This document shows, in pieces, positions 1-8,407 of a stretch of 64,000 nucleotides of DNA. The stretch is from Frigoribacterium faeni (GTDB lineage: Bacteria; Actinomycetota; Actinomycetes; Actinomycetales; Microbacteriaceae). Within the stretch, counting starts at the first letter, position 1, and each line of letters starts with the position of its first letter. Under the pieces are notes generated by a model that saw only the letters and a list, made by a program, of their open reading frames with translations, had not been told where the DNA came from and ran no database searches. The stretch lies in contig NZ_BJUV01000007.1 of assembly GCF_007988805.1 (NCBI RefSeq), positions 62,001 to 126,000 on the forward strand, in the 5' to 3' direction. Both the position numbers and the translations under genes were made by a program.

Positions 1-481
1 TCGGCTTGAGGTTCTCCGCGAGGTCGAATGCGGCGACGATGGTGTCCCACTCGACGCCGGCCATCTGGTGGGTGTGCAGCCCCTCGGCCTGGGCCTGGAC
101 GCTCAGGTGGGCCACTGCCTGGCCGAGGTCGTACTCGGCGTAGGCGCGGACGTCGCCATCGACGGAGGAGGTCTCGGCGATCGCGATGATCAGGGCGGAG
201 GCGTTGACGGCCCACGCGGCGTTGAAGCCCATGAGCGCGCCCACGACGGTGTCGAAGTGGTGGCTGCCGCGACGCGCGACGACGAACCGACGCGGTTGCG
301 TGTTGCTGGCCGACGGCGCCCAGCGCGCGGCCTCGAGCAGAGCGTCGATCTGCGCGTCGCTCACGGTGGCGGTGGGGTCGAACGACCGCGGGCTCCAGCG
401 GGTCTCGAGCTCGCGCACGATCGGGGCGGCGGTCTCCGCGGTGCGGACGGTGGAGGGGAGGGTGGACTCGGAGATCGACAT
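1..481 (-). CDS. Nitroreductase family protein (5'-proximal part; C-terminus runs off the window)
   Basis: The visible 160 residues are the N-terminal part of a flavin-dependent nitroreductase, a family that reduces nitro-aromatics, quinones or aldehydes with NAD(P)H and FMN in the cytoplasm. The family signature is clear: RWSPRSFD, then ALLEAARWAPSASNTQPRRFVV (the FMN-contacting Arg and the Ser-Asn-Gln-Pro stretch), then the dimer helix with AEYDLGQAVAHLSVQA. ATG at 481 is the first good start; no convincing ribosome site precedes it. The substrate cannot be told from this part. The gene is downstream of, and separately terminated from, the M60 peptidase on the same strand. Confidence 0.85.
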   Translation of the reverse strand, partial: MSISESTLPSTVRTAETAAPIVRELETRWSPRSFDPTATVSDAQIDALLEAARWAPSASNTQPRRFVVARRGSHHFDTVVGALMGFNAAWAVNASALIIAIAETSSVDGDVRAYAEYDLGQAVAHLSVQAQAEGLHTHQMAGVEWDTIVAAFDLAENLKP

Positions 482-580
482 GGAGCCGGCTTTCTGGGGG
501 AGGGACGGACACGGTCGGGCGCGACGTCGGGCCACGGTCATCGCAACACGCGATCCGCCGTGAGTATTTCCCGTCGTCTC

Positions 581-660
581 GACCGCGCCCTCCCGCGCCT
601 CGGCCGGTCGGAGCGACCCGTCCGCCCGGGTCGACCGGCCCTCCCCGAGGAGGCGCGGTC
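581..660 (-). terminator. Structured terminator region after the M60 peptidase gene
   Basis: An outer 9-bp stem (GACCGCGCC 581-589 with GGCGCGGTC 652-660) encloses a second perfect 9-bp stem (GGCCGGTCG 602-610 with CGACCGGCC 632-640). The outer right arm overlaps the M60 stop codon and is part of a copy of the repeated 14-mer CCGAGGAGGCGCGG (645-658). There is no T-run, as is common in GC-rich actinobacterial terminators. Confidence 0.45.
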
Positions 661-3628
661 AGCTCCGGGCGGTCACGGTCGCCCCGTCGACGGTGCCGGT
701 CAGGACCCAGTCGAGGGAGCCGCCCCCGGATGGCAGGTCCCGCGGCACGGTGACCGAGGGGGCCCAGCGCAGCTGCGTCCCCGCCGGGAGGCCCAGACCG
801 CTGGTCGAGCGGACGGTGAACGTGAGGGTGGCGCCGGAGTCGCTGCGGACGGCGCCGTCGACCACGATGGCGTCGGTGGCGACCCACTCGCCGCCGGGCC
901 GGCGCAGCTCGGTGACCAGCGCCTCCTGATGGTCGGCGAAGCGCGTGCCCGTGGGCGCGGTGAGCTCGAGTGCGCCGGCGAGCGACTCGACGGAGGGACG
1001 GATCTGGACGGCGAACGGCACCTCGCCCGTGCCTCCCTGAGTCAGAGCGACCGTGCCGTCGGCGGGGACGGCCGTGATCGGCTCGACCCGGTCGGTCCGG
1101 ACGGAGATCGGGGTGCTGGCGAGCAGGGTCGATCCGTCGAGCGACGTGATCGCCGCCCACCCGTCGCTCAGCTCCGCATCGGCGGGAGCGTCGGGGTCGA
1201 TGGCGAACGAGACGGCGAGGTAGTTGTCCGCGCCCGGCCCGAAGGTCATCGTGCCCGCGCCGGTCCTGTTGGTCACGGTCACGGTGCGACGGTCGTCGTC
1301 GTACGAGTAGTCCATGGCGGTCCAGCGGTGATCGTCCCGCGTTCGGCGGACCTGGACGTCGGCGATGGCGGTGCCGGCGGGGGCGTCGACGGTGATGATG
1401 CCGTGACGGGCCGGGCTCACCTCGATGCGGGCCAGGCCGGTCGTCCGACCGACGGCTCCGGTCGCCGTCGTCGAGGTCGCTCCCGTGCCCGGCACCGACG
1501 ACGCCTCGACGAGTCTCGAGCCGTCGACTCGGAGCGTGCGTGTCGTCGCGGTGCTGCGCGGCTGCTCGACGTCGTCGGCCCACCAGACCAGACGGGTGCT
1601 CGCCTCGCGGTGGCGGACGACGACGTACCAGCCGTCGCCGACCGTCGTCCCGTCGAACGCGGCGGCCGCCGCGTGAGCGGTCTGCTGGCCCTGCACCGAG
1701 AACGACGCCCTCTCGTCGCCGCGCTCGTCGTAGACCGTCGCCCCGACGTACTCCTGGCCGGGGAAGTAATCATGGGCGGGGTAGCCCGACGAGGCGAACA
1801 GGCGCAGCTCGCTCGTGGCGGGGGCGTAGGCGAGGCGAGCGATGTCGCGGCCGCTGATCCCGACGTAGTGGAACGAGTCACCGGCCCGGACGGTGACCGG
1901 GGTCGTGTAGAACTCGCGCACCCCGGCGTGGTTGACGACGGTCACATCGACCGCCCCCACGCCGGTCCCCGGGCGAACGGCGCGGATCGAGTGATCGGCG
2001 AGATCGACGGTGCCGACGCCGTCCGAGCTGCTCAGCCCGGAGAGATCGGGGATCGATGCGAGTCGGCGCTGGCCGACCGTGACCGATTCCCCGACGGGGG
2101 AGAGCGGGCCCTGCGGGATGCTGTAGGCCGGCGTCTCGTACTCGCGGATCAGCTCGCCCGAGAGCCGGTTCAGCCAGATCGGCTCCTCGAGCTCGGGAAG
2201 CCGGGCCATGGCGGCCTCGGTCTCCGCGCTGAGGGGGATGCCCCATTGGCGGAAGAACTCCCGGAGATCGCGGTCGGCGACGCGCGCGGTCGTGGCGGCG
2301 AAGAGCTGACGCTTCTGCTCGTCCGTCGTGGGCACACGCTCACCGCGCGCCTTCAGCACGCGCAGCTCCTGGTTCACCCGCGGGTAGAAGTCGTCGCCGA
2401 ACGCGCGGCGCAGGTGGTCGAAGAAGAACAGGCGGCCCCAGACGCTTCCCTGTGCCTGGAAGTCCCGGTCGTCGACGGGCTCGGCGAAGATCCGGTCGTA
2501 GGCGGCGACCTGCCCGTCGAGCCTCGTCGTCCAGCCGTAGTCCGATTGGATGTGCAGCGCCGAGAGGTTGACGAGCACCTCGCCGAGGCCGTTCCAGTTG
2601 AACGTGGGTGTCTGATAGGTGTGACCGACCTCGTGCCAGAAGCCCCACTGGTCCCAACGCGGGGAGCGGAAGAGATCGGCTGCCGCACCGGAGCTCACCT
2701 GGAACATGATGCGATCGTTCGAGGCGTTGGCGTAGCCGCTGCTCGAATCGGCGGAGGCGATGTATATCCGGTGCGGAGCCTTGCGGGCGACGCCCGTGCC
2801 GTCGTCGGACAGGCCGTACGTGTCGTTCGTGATGCGGATGAAGTCGTCGAGTTCGGACACCCGGAGCGCGGTGTCGGCCGCGGCGATGTACGGGCCGGTC
2901 GTCGGCTTCTGGAAGTCGCCGAAGAAGCGATCTCCGACGATCTGCACGAACGGGGCCGAGGCGAGACGGTCCATCTCGGAGTGGAGCTGTGCGGTGGTCG
3001 TCCGCCCCTGCACGAAAGCCGGCACGGGTTCTCCGCCGACGACGACGACGTCGGCGGAACCGCCGTCGGCTGTGCTGATCAGATGCACCATGCCGTCCTG
3101 CGGCGCGGTGAGCTCGTTCGTCCCGGGGTGGAGGTCCGCTCGCCAGAGTCCCTTCTCGACACCGCCGTTGTGCGCCGCGTAGACACCGGTCAGGCCGATG
3201 CCGACCGTCATGCGCGGCGCTCCGTCGGGCACGGTGATCGTGAGCCGATCGCCCGCTCGGGCGAAGCGAGCGGTCGGCTGCAGGTCGCTGTGCCGGTACG
3301 AGCGGTTCTCGCGCACCTGCTCGGCCGCGGCGGATCCGATCCCGTGGATGAGCACGGTGGTGGAGGCGTCGTCCTCGCTCAGGCGGATGTCCGTGGACCG
3401 AGGTCCGCCGGGGACGGCGTCGATCGAGGCGGCAGCCGCCGCGGGGACCGCCGACGGGGCGTCTCCGGCGGGCGTGGCCGTCGCCGGATCGGTCGCCAGC
3501 GGCGCCACGAGCAGGATGATCAGCGCGGCGGTCAGCAGGGGCTTCAGCCCGGGGCGTCGTGGCGTTGAGGCGGTGGTGCGGCCGGTGCCGGCCGAGCGGC
3601 GAGACGGGAGGGACGGGACGGCGGACAT
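659..3628 (-). CDS. Secreted M60-family (enhancin-like) zinc metallopeptidase
   Basis: This 989-residue exported protein has a long basic N-region and a hydrophobic signal segment at about residues 28-48 (LLTAALIILLVAPLA), then Ala-rich mature sequence. The M60 active site is visible: HEVGH at residues 332-336 and the third-ligand Glu at residue 350 in GLGEVLVN, fitting the family pattern HExxH-X8-24-E. The N-terminal third looks like the beta-rich M60 accessory domain and the C-terminal half like repeated Ig/bacuni-type domains. M60 peptidases cleave O-glycosylated, mucin-like proteins; here the target is unknown. GAGGAG six bases before ATG is a good ribosome site. The gene is single and starts from an AT-rich promoter region (3629-3690). 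Confidence 0.85.
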   Translation of the reverse strand: MSAVPSLPSRRSAGTGRTTASTPRRPGLKPLLTAALIILLVAPLATDPATATPAGDAPSAVPAAAAASIDAVPGGPRSTDIRLSEDDASTTVLIHGIGSAAAEQVRENRSYRHSDLQPTARFARAGDRLTITVPDGAPRMTVGIGLTGVYAAHNGGVEKGLWRADLHPGTNELTAPQDGMVHLISTADGGSADVVVVGGEPVPAFVQGRTTTAQLHSEMDRLASAPFVQIVGDRFFGDFQKPTTGPYIAAADTALRVSELDDFIRITNDTYGLSDDGTGVARKAPHRIYIASADSSSGYANASNDRIMFQVSSGAAADLFRSPRWDQWGFWHEVGHTYQTPTFNWNGLGEVLVNLSALHIQSDYGWTTRLDGQVAAYDRIFAEPVDDRDFQAQGSVWGRLFFFDHLRRAFGDDFYPRVNQELRVLKARGERVPTTDEQKRQLFAATTARVADRDLREFFRQWGIPLSAETEAAMARLPELEEPIWLNRLSGELIREYETPAYSIPQGPLSPVGESVTVGQRRLASIPDLSGLSSSDGVGTVDLADHSIRAVRPGTGVGAVDVTVVNHAGVREFYTTPVTVRAGDSFHYVGISGRDIARLAYAPATSELRLFASSGYPAHDYFPGQEYVGATVYDERGDERASFSVQGQQTAHAAAAAFDGTTVGDGWYVVVRHREASTRLVWWADDVEQPRSTATTRTLRVDGSRLVEASSVPGTGATSTTATGAVGRTTGLARIEVSPARHGIITVDAPAGTAIADVQVRRTRDDHRWTAMDYSYDDDRRTVTVTNRTGAGTMTFGPGADNYLAVSFAIDPDAPADAELSDGWAAITSLDGSTLLASTPISVRTDRVEPITAVPADGTVALTQGGTGEVPFAVQIRPSVESLAGALELTAPTGTRFADHQEALVTELRRPGGEWVATDAIVVDGAVRSDSGATLTFTVRSTSGLGLPAGTQLRWAPSVTVPRDLPSGGGSLDWVLTGTVDGATVTARS

Positions 3629-3664
3629 GATGACTCCTCACGGTGAGGGATCATCATAAACACG

Positions 3665-3689
3665 TCACATGTGAAATACAAATCTGTCA
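3665..3689. promoter_or_regulatory. AT-rich promoter/operator element upstream of the M60 gene
   Basis: The gap between the M60 start and the preceding stop contains the perfect 10-bp palindrome TCACATGTGA (3665-3674). It overlaps TGTGAAATACAA (3670-3681), followed by TGTCA (3685-3689). The same TGTGAAATACAA plus TGTCA arrangement recurs upstream of the ACP gene (12378-12395). The base composition is strikingly lower in GC than the surroundings. Confidence 0.45.
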
Positions 3690-4733
3690 GGAGAGGAGCG
3701 CTCGTGCGTCGGCGAGGAATCGGTCGACGTGGTCCTCGGTGGTGTCGAACGAGCACATCAGGCGCACCTCGCCCGTCGCCCGGTTCCAGTCGTAGAAGTG
3801 GTGGACGGAGCGGAGGGGTTCGACGATCTCCGATGGGAGGGTGACGAACACGGCGTTCGCGTCGACGGCCTGCGTGACCGCGATCCCCGGCAGGGCCGCG
3901 AGGCCCGCGGCGAGACGCGTGGCCATCGCGTTCGCCGTCGCGGCCGATCGCCGCCACAGGTCGCCGTCGAGCATCGCCAGGAACTGCGCGGAGACGAACC
4001 GCATCTTCGAGACCAGCTGCGCGTCCATCTTGCGGAGGAAGACCAGACCGGTCCGCGCCTCCTCGGTGAAGGTCACGACGGATTCGCCGAGCACCAGGCC
4101 GTTCTTGGTGCCGCCGAGCGAGACCGAGTCGACGCCGGCGTCGCGGGTCAGGGCCCGGAGCGAGACGTCGAGCGAGGCGGCGGCGTTGGCCAGACGGGCT
4201 CCGTCGAGGTGGACGCGCAAGCCCAGGGAGTGCGCGTGGTCGGTGATCGCGCGGATCTCGTCGGGCGTGTAGACCGTTCCGAGCTCGGTGCTCTGGGTGA
4301 TCGTCACGGCGAGGGGCTGGGGTCGCTGCTGGTCGCCCCAGCCGTAGGCCTGGCGATCGATCAGCTCGGGCGTGAGCTTGCCGTCGGGGGTGGGCACGGT
4401 CAGCAGCTTGATGCCGCCGAGCCGCTCGGGGGCCCCGCCCTCGTCGGTGTAGACATGCGCGGTCGTGGCGCAGATCACCGCGGCCCAGCGGGGCGTCAGG
4501 GCCTGCAGGGCGGCGACGTTCGCGCCGGTGCCCGTCAGGACGGGGTCGATCGAGGTCCCCTCGCCGAACGTCTCGATCACGACCTCGGCCAGCCGCTCGG
4601 TGTAGGGGTCGGCACCGTACGAGCCGACGTGCCCGCCGTTGGCGTCGAGCATCGCCTGCAGCACCTCGGGGTGGGCGCCCGCGTAGTTGTCGGAGGCGAA
4701 CGAATGGGCTGAGGGGTCGTGGAGGCGCGTCAC
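3687..4733 (-). CDS. Low-specificity L-threonine aldolase (beta-eliminating lyase family)
   Basis: This PLP enzyme cleaves L-threonine/allo-threonine to glycine and acetaldehyde. The sequence has the family landmarks SDNYAGAHPEVL, GTGANVAALQAL, LDGARLANAAA and the PLP-lysine motif SLGGTKNG (Lys about residue 210 from the chosen start). GTG at 4733 (VTRLHDPSAHSF) gives 348 residues, the usual family length. An in-frame ATG at 4829 would add 32 unconserved residues and no better ribosome site. It is divergent from the DegT aminotransferase. No functional link to the EPS genes is evident. Confidence 0.85.
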   Translation of the reverse strand: MTRLHDPSAHSFASDNYAGAHPEVLQAMLDANGGHVGSYGADPYTERLAEVVIETFGEGTSIDPVLTGTGANVAALQALTPRWAAVICATTAHVYTDEGGAPERLGGIKLLTVPTPDGKLTPELIDRQAYGWGDQQRPQPLAVTITQSTELGTVYTPDEIRAITDHAHSLGLRVHLDGARLANAAASLDVSLRALTRDAGVDSVSLGGTKNGLVLGESVVTFTEEARTGLVFLRKMDAQLVSKMRFVSAQFLAMLDGDLWRRSAATANAMATRLAAGLAALPGIAVTQAVDANAVFVTLPSEIVEPLRSVHHFYDWNRATGEVRLMCSFDTTEDHVDRFLADARALLS

Positions 4734-4841
4734 GGGCTCGATTCTGCCGGACGCCGTCCTGATCCGACGACTCCTCCGCGGGGTCGACGTGATCGACGCC
4801 GACGATCGGATCGTCCACGCTCTCGACATGAGTGTACGTCA

Positions 4842-4868
4842 GGTGTAATATCCGAATGTCACATAATC
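4842..4868 (+). promoter_or_regulatory. AT-rich promoter element upstream of the DegT aminotransferase
   Basis: GGTGTAATATCC (4842-4853) contains an extended -10-like TGTAATAT and is followed by TGTCACAT (4857-4864), 15 bases before the ATG at 4879. It resembles the elements at 3670, 12378 and 18534, and is one of a set placed in front of EPS-related genes. Confidence 0.45.
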
Positions 4869-4878
4869 CGGGAGACCC

Positions 4879-6018
4879 ATGACGACTCGAATCCATCTGT
4901 CCGCACCCGACGTCGGCGACGCCGAACGCGCCTCCGTCGACGCGGCCCTGCGCTCGGGCTGGGTCGCCCCGCTCGGTCCGGAGGTCGACGCCTTCGAGCG
5001 GGAGGTCGCCGAGCGCGTCGGCGTCGGACACGGAGTCGCACTCTCGTCCGGCACGGCCGCCCTCCACCTGGGGCTCCGCGGCCTCCGGGTCGCACCCGGA
5101 TCCCTCGTCGTCACGTCGACGTTCACGTTCGCGGCCACCGCCAACGCCGCCGTCCACGCCGGCGCGACCCCCTACTTCGTCGACTGCCGCCCCGACACCG
5201 GCAACCTCTGCCCCGATCTGCTCGACGAGGCGCTGACGGGGCTCGCCGCCGCCGGCCGGGTCGTCTCCGCCGTCGTGCCCGTCGACATCTACGGGCGTGT
5301 GGCCGACCTCGAGCGCATCCTCGACGTCGCGGCTGCGCACGGCGTGCCCGTGCTGTGCGACAGCGCCGAGTCGCTCGGGGCCGCCCGTGGTGGTCGAGCG
5401 GCCGGCTCGTTCGGCCGGGCCTCGGCCGTGTCCTTCAACGGCAACAAGATCATGACGACCTCGGGCGGCGGCATGCTGCTGACCGACGACGCCGAGATCG
5501 CCGTCGAAGCTCGTCGGGTCGCCAGCCAGGCCCGACTGCCGGTGGCCCACTACGAGCATGCCGAGATCGGCTACAACTACCGGCTGAGCAACATCCTCGC
5601 CGCCCTCGGACGGGCCCAGCTCGGTCGGCTCGACTCGATGATCGCGCGCCGTCATCGCGTCCGCGACCGGTACCGCGCCCTCCTGAACGGGCGGGACGGC
5701 GTCCGCATCCTGCACGACGACGGCCTCGACGCGGCCGACAACGCCTGGCTGACCTCGGTCGTCTTCGACGATCCGGCGGTGGTGGCGTCCGTGGGGGCGG
5801 CGCTCGCCGCAGACGACATCGAGACCCGTCGGCTCTGGAAGCCCCTGCATCTGCAGCCCGTCTTCCGGTCGAACGGACGGCACGTCACCGGGGCCGGCGA
5901 GGAGCTCTTCCGACACGGACTCACCCTCCCCAGCGGGTCCGCGCTGGGCGACGACGATCTCGACTGCGTGTGCGGCCGTCTCGAGTCCGCCCTCGACGAG
6001 GCGGGCGTCCGTGGCTGA
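4879..6018 (+). CDS. DegT/DnrJ/EryC1/StrS-family sugar-nucleotide aminotransferase
   Basis: This 379-residue PLP enzyme transfers an amino group to a keto-sugar nucleotide, making a 3- or 4-amino sugar for polysaccharide or glycan assembly. Motifs in order: LSSGTAALHLGLRGL (phosphate-binding), VDIYGRVADLE, LCDSAESLGAARGG (Asp for the PLP ring), and SFNGNKIMTTSGGG with the Schiff-base Lys190. It resembles bacillosamine/perosamine-type aminotransferases (PglE-like). GGGAG four bases before ATG is the ribosome site. Its end overlaps the next gene, a sugar-phosphate transferase, so the two are co-translated. Its amino-sugar product is the likely acceptor for the acyltransferase/ACP/KAS set at 12.4-14.4 kb (inference). 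Confidence 0.85.
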   Translation: MTTRIHLSAPDVGDAERASVDAALRSGWVAPLGPEVDAFEREVAERVGVGHGVALSSGTAALHLGLRGLRVAPGSLVVTSTFTFAATANAAVHAGATPYFVDCRPDTGNLCPDLLDEALTGLAAAGRVVSAVVPVDIYGRVADLERILDVAAAHGVPVLCDSAESLGAARGGRAAGSFGRASAVSFNGNKIMTTSGGGMLLTDDAEIAVEARRVASQARLPVAHYEHAEIGYNYRLSNILAALGRAQLGRLDSMIARRHRVRDRYRALLNGRDGVRILHDDGLDAADNAWLTSVVFDDPAVVASVGAALAADDIETRRLWKPLHLQPVFRSNGRHVTGAGEELFRHGLTLPSGSALGDDDLDCVCGRLESALDEAGVRG

Positions 6019-6745
6019 GACGACCCGCTCCTCCTCGGGGCCCCAGGGTCCTCGCGTGCTGCCGACGCGGGGTCGTCGTCCCGGCCGCGCCGGTGTCCGC
6101 CTCCGACGGGCCGCCGACCTCGTGCTCGCCGTCGCCGCCCTCGTCGTGCTCGCCCCGGTCATGCTGGCGACGGCCCTGGCCGTCGCCGCGAGGCTCGGGC
6201 GGCCCGTCTTCTTCCGGCAGGAGCGCGTGGGCCGCGGCGGTCGCGTCTTCCGGTTGTGGAAGTTCCGCAGCATGCTGGCGCAAGACGAGTCGCGGGGGCT
6301 CGTGTCCGACGCCGACCGGCTCACCCCGTTCGGACGGCTGCTGCGGTCCACGAGCCTCGACGAGCTGCCCGGGCTGTTCAACGTGGTCGTCGGCGACATG
6401 AGCCTGGTCGGCCCCCGTCCCCTCCCGCCCCTCTATCTCGACCGGTACACCCCGGAGCAGTCGAGGAGGCACGAGGTCGCGCCCGGGCTGACCGGGCTGG
6501 CGCAGGTGGCCGGCCGCAACTCCCTCGGCTGGGACGACCGTCTGGCCCTCGACGTCCGGTACGTCGACGAGGCGTCGCCGTTCCTCGACGCCTGGATCGT
6601 CCTGCGCACCGTGCGGGTGGTGCTCCGTCGTGAGGGCATCACCGCCGAGGGGGCGGCGACGATGACCGAGTTCCAGGGGGCGTCCGATCAGCCGGCCCCG
6701 GCGTCGGAGCGGTCTCCCTCGGTGTCCCCGGCGGAACGCCGCTGA
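6011..6745 (+). CDS. Initiating undecaprenyl-phosphate sugar phosphotransferase (PglC/WcaJ-type)
   Basis: Bacterial sugar transferase that starts EPS/glycan repeat synthesis by moving a phospho-sugar from a UDP-sugar to the membrane lipid undecaprenyl phosphate. This is the short PglC-like form (244 residues, one N-terminal membrane segment, about residues 36-57). Family motifs: FRQERVGRGGRVFRLWKFRSM, then STSLDELPGLFNVVVGDMSLVGPRP with the catalytic Asp-Glu pair, and VAPGLTGLAQVAGRN. The GTG start overlaps the aminotransferase end by 8 bases, showing coupled expression. The C-terminal 20 residues are a disordered Ser/Pro tail. Confidence 0.9.
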   Translation: MAETTRSSSGPQGPRVLPTRGRRPGRAGVRLRRAADLVLAVAALVVLAPVMLATALAVAARLGRPVFFRQERVGRGGRVFRLWKFRSMLAQDESRGLVSDADRLTPFGRLLRSTSLDELPGLFNVVVGDMSLVGPRPLPPLYLDRYTPEQSRRHEVAPGLTGLAQVAGRNSLGWDDRLALDVRYVDEASPFLDAWIVLRTVRVVLRREGITAEGAATMTEFQGASDQPAPASERSPSVSPAERR

Positions 6746-6812
6746 ACCCGCCGCCCGCCCGCGACCGGCGGTCGACACCTCCGTCGAACACGTCACCCAT
6801 CGAGAGGCCCGA

Positions 6813-7448
6813 ATGCTCATCGACTCCCACCCCAGCTTGATCGTCGTCGGACAGGGCCGCGTCGGCCTCCCCCTCGCGATGCGCGCCGTCGAGGCCGGCT
6901 TCGACGTCCTCGGCGTGGACATCGACCCGTCGCGGGTCGCCGCGCCCCGGGAGGGCGCCTCCGCCGTCGACGACGTGCCCGATGTCGTCGTGCGCGCCGC
7001 GCGGGACTCCGGCCGCTACGCCGTCGACGGCGATCTCGGCCGGATCGACGGCTTCGACTTCGCCGTCGTCACCGTGCCGATCGAGCTGCGCGACTCCGTG
7101 CCCGACCTCGGCTCCCTCGAGTCGGCCGCCCGTTCGCTGTCCCTCGGTCTGCGACGGGGGGCCACGGTCGTCCTCGAGTCGACGGCGCCGCCCGGCACCA
7201 CCGCCGAGGTGCTCGTGCCCCTCCTCGAGCAGGGGAGCGGACTCTCGGCCGGCCGCGACTTCTCCGTCGGCTTCAGCCCCGAGCGCCTCGATCCGACCGC
7301 GTCCGTCCGGTCGTTGCGGACGACGCCCACGCTCGTCTCCGGCATCGACCCCGAGTCGCTGGCCAAGGTGACCGCGCTCTACGCCGACCTCGCAGACACC
7401 ACCGTGCACGTCGATCCGGCACCGCCTCGTTGGCGGCCTGCACCATGA
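6813..7448 (+). pseudogene. Truncated UDP-sugar dehydrogenase (NAD domain only)
   Basis: This 211-residue frame matches the first ~200 residues of the intact dehydrogenase at 18616-19872: GQGRVGLPLAMRAVEAGFDV, DDVPDVV, VVTVPIELRDSVPDLGSLESAARSL, LESTAPPGTTAEVLVPLLEQGSGL, GFSPERLDP. It stops just after TVHVD, before the helical linker and the catalytic-Cys domain (GGHCLPIDP in the full copy). The last dozen residues (Pro/Arg-rich) are unrelated, and an AEC transporter starts eight bases later. The NAD-binding GxGxxG is intact but no catalytic cysteine remains, so it is almost surely a remnant. A regulatory or dimer-poisoning role is possible but unsupported. Confidence 0.8.
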
Positions 7449-7455
7449 TGGGTGC

Positions 7456-8376
7456 ATGGGCGGAGTGCTGATCGGGTTCGGGATCATCGGGGCGGTCATC
7501 GCCGCCGGCTACGTCGTCGGCCGCATCGACCTGCTCGGTCCCCAGGGGCACCACGTCCTGTCCCGCATCGTCTTCTTCGTGCTCACCCCGTGCCTGCTGT
7601 TCACGACGATCTCGCAGGCCGACGTCCACCTGCTGTTCTCGCGCCTCCTCGTCGTGTCGGCGGCGGCGTCCCTGGCCGCCGCCGTCATCTCGATCGTCGT
7701 GCTGAGATTCGTGCTGAGACGCAGCGCCGCCGAGACGGCCATCGGCACCATGGGCGGTGCGTACGTCAACGCGAACAACATCGGTCTCCCCGTGGCGACC
7801 TACGTGCTGGGCAGCGCGACCTTCGTGGCTCCCGTGCTGCTCTTCCAGCTGCTGGTGCTCACGCCGATCGTGCTCGCCGTCATGGACACGGCGACCAACC
7901 GGGGCAGCAGCCTGGGGCGCACGATCGCCCGGCCGTTCACGAACCCGCTGCTGATCGGCTCGGCGCTCGGGGTGGTCGTCGCGGTCACGGGGATCGAGAT
8001 CCCCGACCCCGTCCTGCAGCCGTTCGCGCTGATCGGCGGGGCGGCGGTGCCGATCGTCCTGATCTCGTTCGGCATGTCGCTGCACGGCTCGCGCCCGTTG
8101 CAGGCGCGCGAGGGCCGGATCGACGTCGCCCTGGCGACCGGTCTCAAGCTCGTGGTCATGCCGCTCGTGGCCTGGCTCCTCGGGGCGTTCGTCTTCGGGT
8201 TCGACGGGCACGAGCTCTTCGTCGCGGTCGTCCTGGCCGGTCTGCCGTCGGCGCAGAACGTCTTCAACTACGCCCAGCGCTACCAGACGGGCGTCGTCGT
8301 CGCGCGGGACACCGTCCTGGTGACCACGATCGTGGCCGTGCCGGTGCTCGTGGTCATCGCGGCCCTGCTGGCATAG
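7456..8376 (+). CDS. AEC-family (auxin efflux carrier-like) transporter
   Basis: This 306-residue integral membrane protein has about ten hydrophobic segments and the AEC hallmarks: RIVFFVLTPCLLFTTIS near the start, GAYVNANNIGLPVATYVLG in the first repeat, and PSAQNVFNYAQRYQ in the second. AEC proteins export or exchange small organic anions and amino acids; the substrate here is unknown. The ATG lies 6 bases after CATGAT, a possible -10 box, so the mRNA may be leaderless. It abuts the truncated dehydrogenase and ends convergently with the exonuclease gene 31 bases away. Confidence 0.85.
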   Translation: MGGVLIGFGIIGAVIAAGYVVGRIDLLGPQGHHVLSRIVFFVLTPCLLFTTISQADVHLLFSRLLVVSAAASLAAAVISIVVLRFVLRRSAAETAIGTMGGAYVNANNIGLPVATYVLGSATFVAPVLLFQLLVLTPIVLAVMDTATNRGSSLGRTIARPFTNPLLIGSALGVVVAVTGIEIPDPVLQPFALIGGAAVPIVLISFGMSLHGSRPLQAREGRIDVALATGLKLVVMPLVAWLLGAFVFGFDGHELFVAVVLAGLPSAQNVFNYAQRYQTGVVVARDTVLVTTIVAVPVLVVIAALLA

Positions 8377-8407
8377 CGCCGTCCGCGCGCCCTCCGCCGG
8401 ATGATCG

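Noticed and set aside
68-3568. A 1166-codon open frame antisense to the M60 gene, and similar very long frames at 27307-30990 (+), 42253-46356 (-), 24738-27668 (-) and 8474-12301 (+, upstream part).
   Set aside because: In 70% GC DNA stop codons are rare, so long antisense frames are expected. Their products are Arg/Gly/Ala-rich with no recognisable family, and each overlaps a gene with clear motifs. The true gene portions of the mixed frames are annotated with shorter starts.
4734-4829. A 32-residue N-terminal extension of the threonine aldolase from ATG 4829.
   Set aside because: The extension is unlike the family, has no ribosome site, and the family N-terminus begins near GTG 4733. It remains possible if the mRNA is leaderless.
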